DNA of 5,881 bases from Aquiluna sp. (GTDB taxonomy: Bacteria; Actinomycetota; Actinomycetes; Actinomycetales; Microbacteriaceae), in the NCBI GenBank assembly GCA_023260495.1, contig JALQVB010000059.1, forward strand, positions 1-5,881, given 5' to 3'. How positions within the stretch are numbered: position 1 is the stretch's first letter; every line of letters begins with the position of its first letter. The notes beneath the pieces were generated by a model. It searched no databases. It was not told the DNA's origin and saw only the letters and a program-made list of their open reading frames with translations. Below, piece by piece: positions 5,463-5,881 of the stretch. The position numbers and the translations under genes are program-made.

Positions 5463-5723
5463 ATGCAACTAACTGAATCTCGAAGGAAAATGTTGGACTT
5501 CATGTCGGGAATGGGCGGACGTCTAGTTCGCGGTGGTTTTGGTGTGCTAGCAATCATCAGTGCCGCCACGATGGGCGGCTGGTATTGGATGCTTGCTCCA
5601 CTGGGTCTATTCATGATTGCCACGGGGGTCATGAACTACTGCCCGGCTACTTTTCTCTTTCCCCAATACAAAGGTGAAAAGATAAGCGATAAGTTCGATA
5701 GCTATGACATTTCCAAGAACTGA
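5463..5723 (+). CDS. DUF2892 (YgaP-like) small inner-membrane protein
   Basis: 86 residues. GGRLVRGGFG at about 18-27 leads into two closely spaced hydrophobic segments (about 24-38 and 42-58), ending in the typical TGVMNYCPAT motif with C60-P61. The tail (67-86) is polar. This is the DUF2892 membrane fold, which in E. coli YgaP is fused to a rhodanese domain; here no rhodanese is attached. Its function is unknown, with possible links to sulfur or thiol chemistry in other members. The ATG at 5463 has a strong Shine-Dalgarno, AAGGGG at 5452-5457, 5 bases upstream. TAGTTT at 5436-5441 is a weak -10 candidate; alternatively the gene is reached by read-through from the SRP RNA. Its last 20 bases overlap the next gene, so the two are probably translated together. 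Confidence 0.85.
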   Translation: MQLTESRRKMLDFMSGMGGRLVRGGFGVLAIISAATMGGWYWMLAPLGLFMIATGVMNYCPATFLFPQYKGEKISDKFDSYDISKN

Positions 5724-5881
5724 CGGGGACGAGTTCTTTTTAGCTCTCGGTGATCTGCCGCTGCACCCACTGGCGGTGCACTTTGCGGTTGCGCTGTTTC
5801 CGGTTGCGCTTGTCTGGCTGATTATCGTTGCAATTTCCTCAAACCTGCGCAGAAAGCAGCTTGGTCTTTCCGTTTTGTTGG
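5704..5881 (+). CDS. DUF2231 membrane protein, N-terminal part (3' truncated by window edge)
   Basis: 59 residues are visible with no stop before the window ends. After a polar start, LPLHPLAVHFAVALFPVAL (18-36) is the signature of the DUF2231 family (HPL-x-VHF at the start of the first membrane helix); the first hydrophobic segment runs to about residue 45, followed by a basic loop NLRRKQ. DUF2231 proteins are usually four-helix membrane proteins of unknown function; the conserved histidines (H21, H26) suggest metal or haem binding, which is inference. The ATG at 5704 lies within the last 20 bases of the DUF2892 gene in another frame and has no clear Shine-Dalgarno, so translational coupling is likely. 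The next in-frame start, GTG at 5776, would remove most of the signature and is less likely. Confidence 0.82.
   Translation, partial: MTFPRTDGDEFFLALGDLPLHPLAVHFAVALFPVALVWLIIVAISSNLRRKQLGLSVLL

Overview
The window looks like chromosomal DNA of an aquatic actinobacterium with moderate GC, most likely a Microbacteriaceae relative of the freshwater Luna type (Rhodoluna/Aquiluna). This rests on: a heliorhodopsin of the actinobacterial type; a small SRP RNA whose sequence resembles the Microbacteriaceae form; a PGPGW membrane protein; TANNNT -10 elements; and close relatives of the protein families in Actinobacteria. The genus is an inference. No mobile element, CRISPR array or phage gene is visible, and no stretch longer than about 200 bases lacks a gene.

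Left part (1-2718, all + strand): the C-terminal 253 residues of an aldehyde dehydrogenase; then, after 63 bases, a complete heliorhodopsin (829-1635); then, only 9 bases later, a threonine-aldolase-family PLP enzyme (1645-2718). The last two are almost certainly one transcript. No carotenoid or retinal synthesis gene lies in the window, so retinal must come from elsewhere.

Middle part (2719-3772): a small PGPGW membrane protein on + runs head-on into a tRNA-Ser(GGA) gene on -, with 3 bases between the stop codon and the encoded CCA. Upstream of the tRNA, also on -, is a fusion of a DUF1801 domain with C-terminal MORN-like repeats. It is divergent from the next gene across a 39-base spacer holding overlapping candidate promoters.

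Right part (3773-5881, + strand): methylmalonate-semialdehyde dehydrogenase (mmsA), then a 202-base spacer that contains the 4.5S-type signal recognition particle RNA (about 5313-5409) behind its own -10 element, then two overlapping membrane-protein genes, a DUF2892 protein and the start of a DUF2231 protein that runs off the window.

Themes: housekeeping RNAs (tRNA-Ser, SRP RNA) are scattered among small membrane proteins and aldehyde/amino-acid catabolism. The most notable content is the heliorhodopsin with its co-transcribed PLP enzyme, the unusual GAGA tetraloop of the SRP RNA, and several -10 elements placed so that transcription would start at or very near the first base of the mature RNA or start codon.
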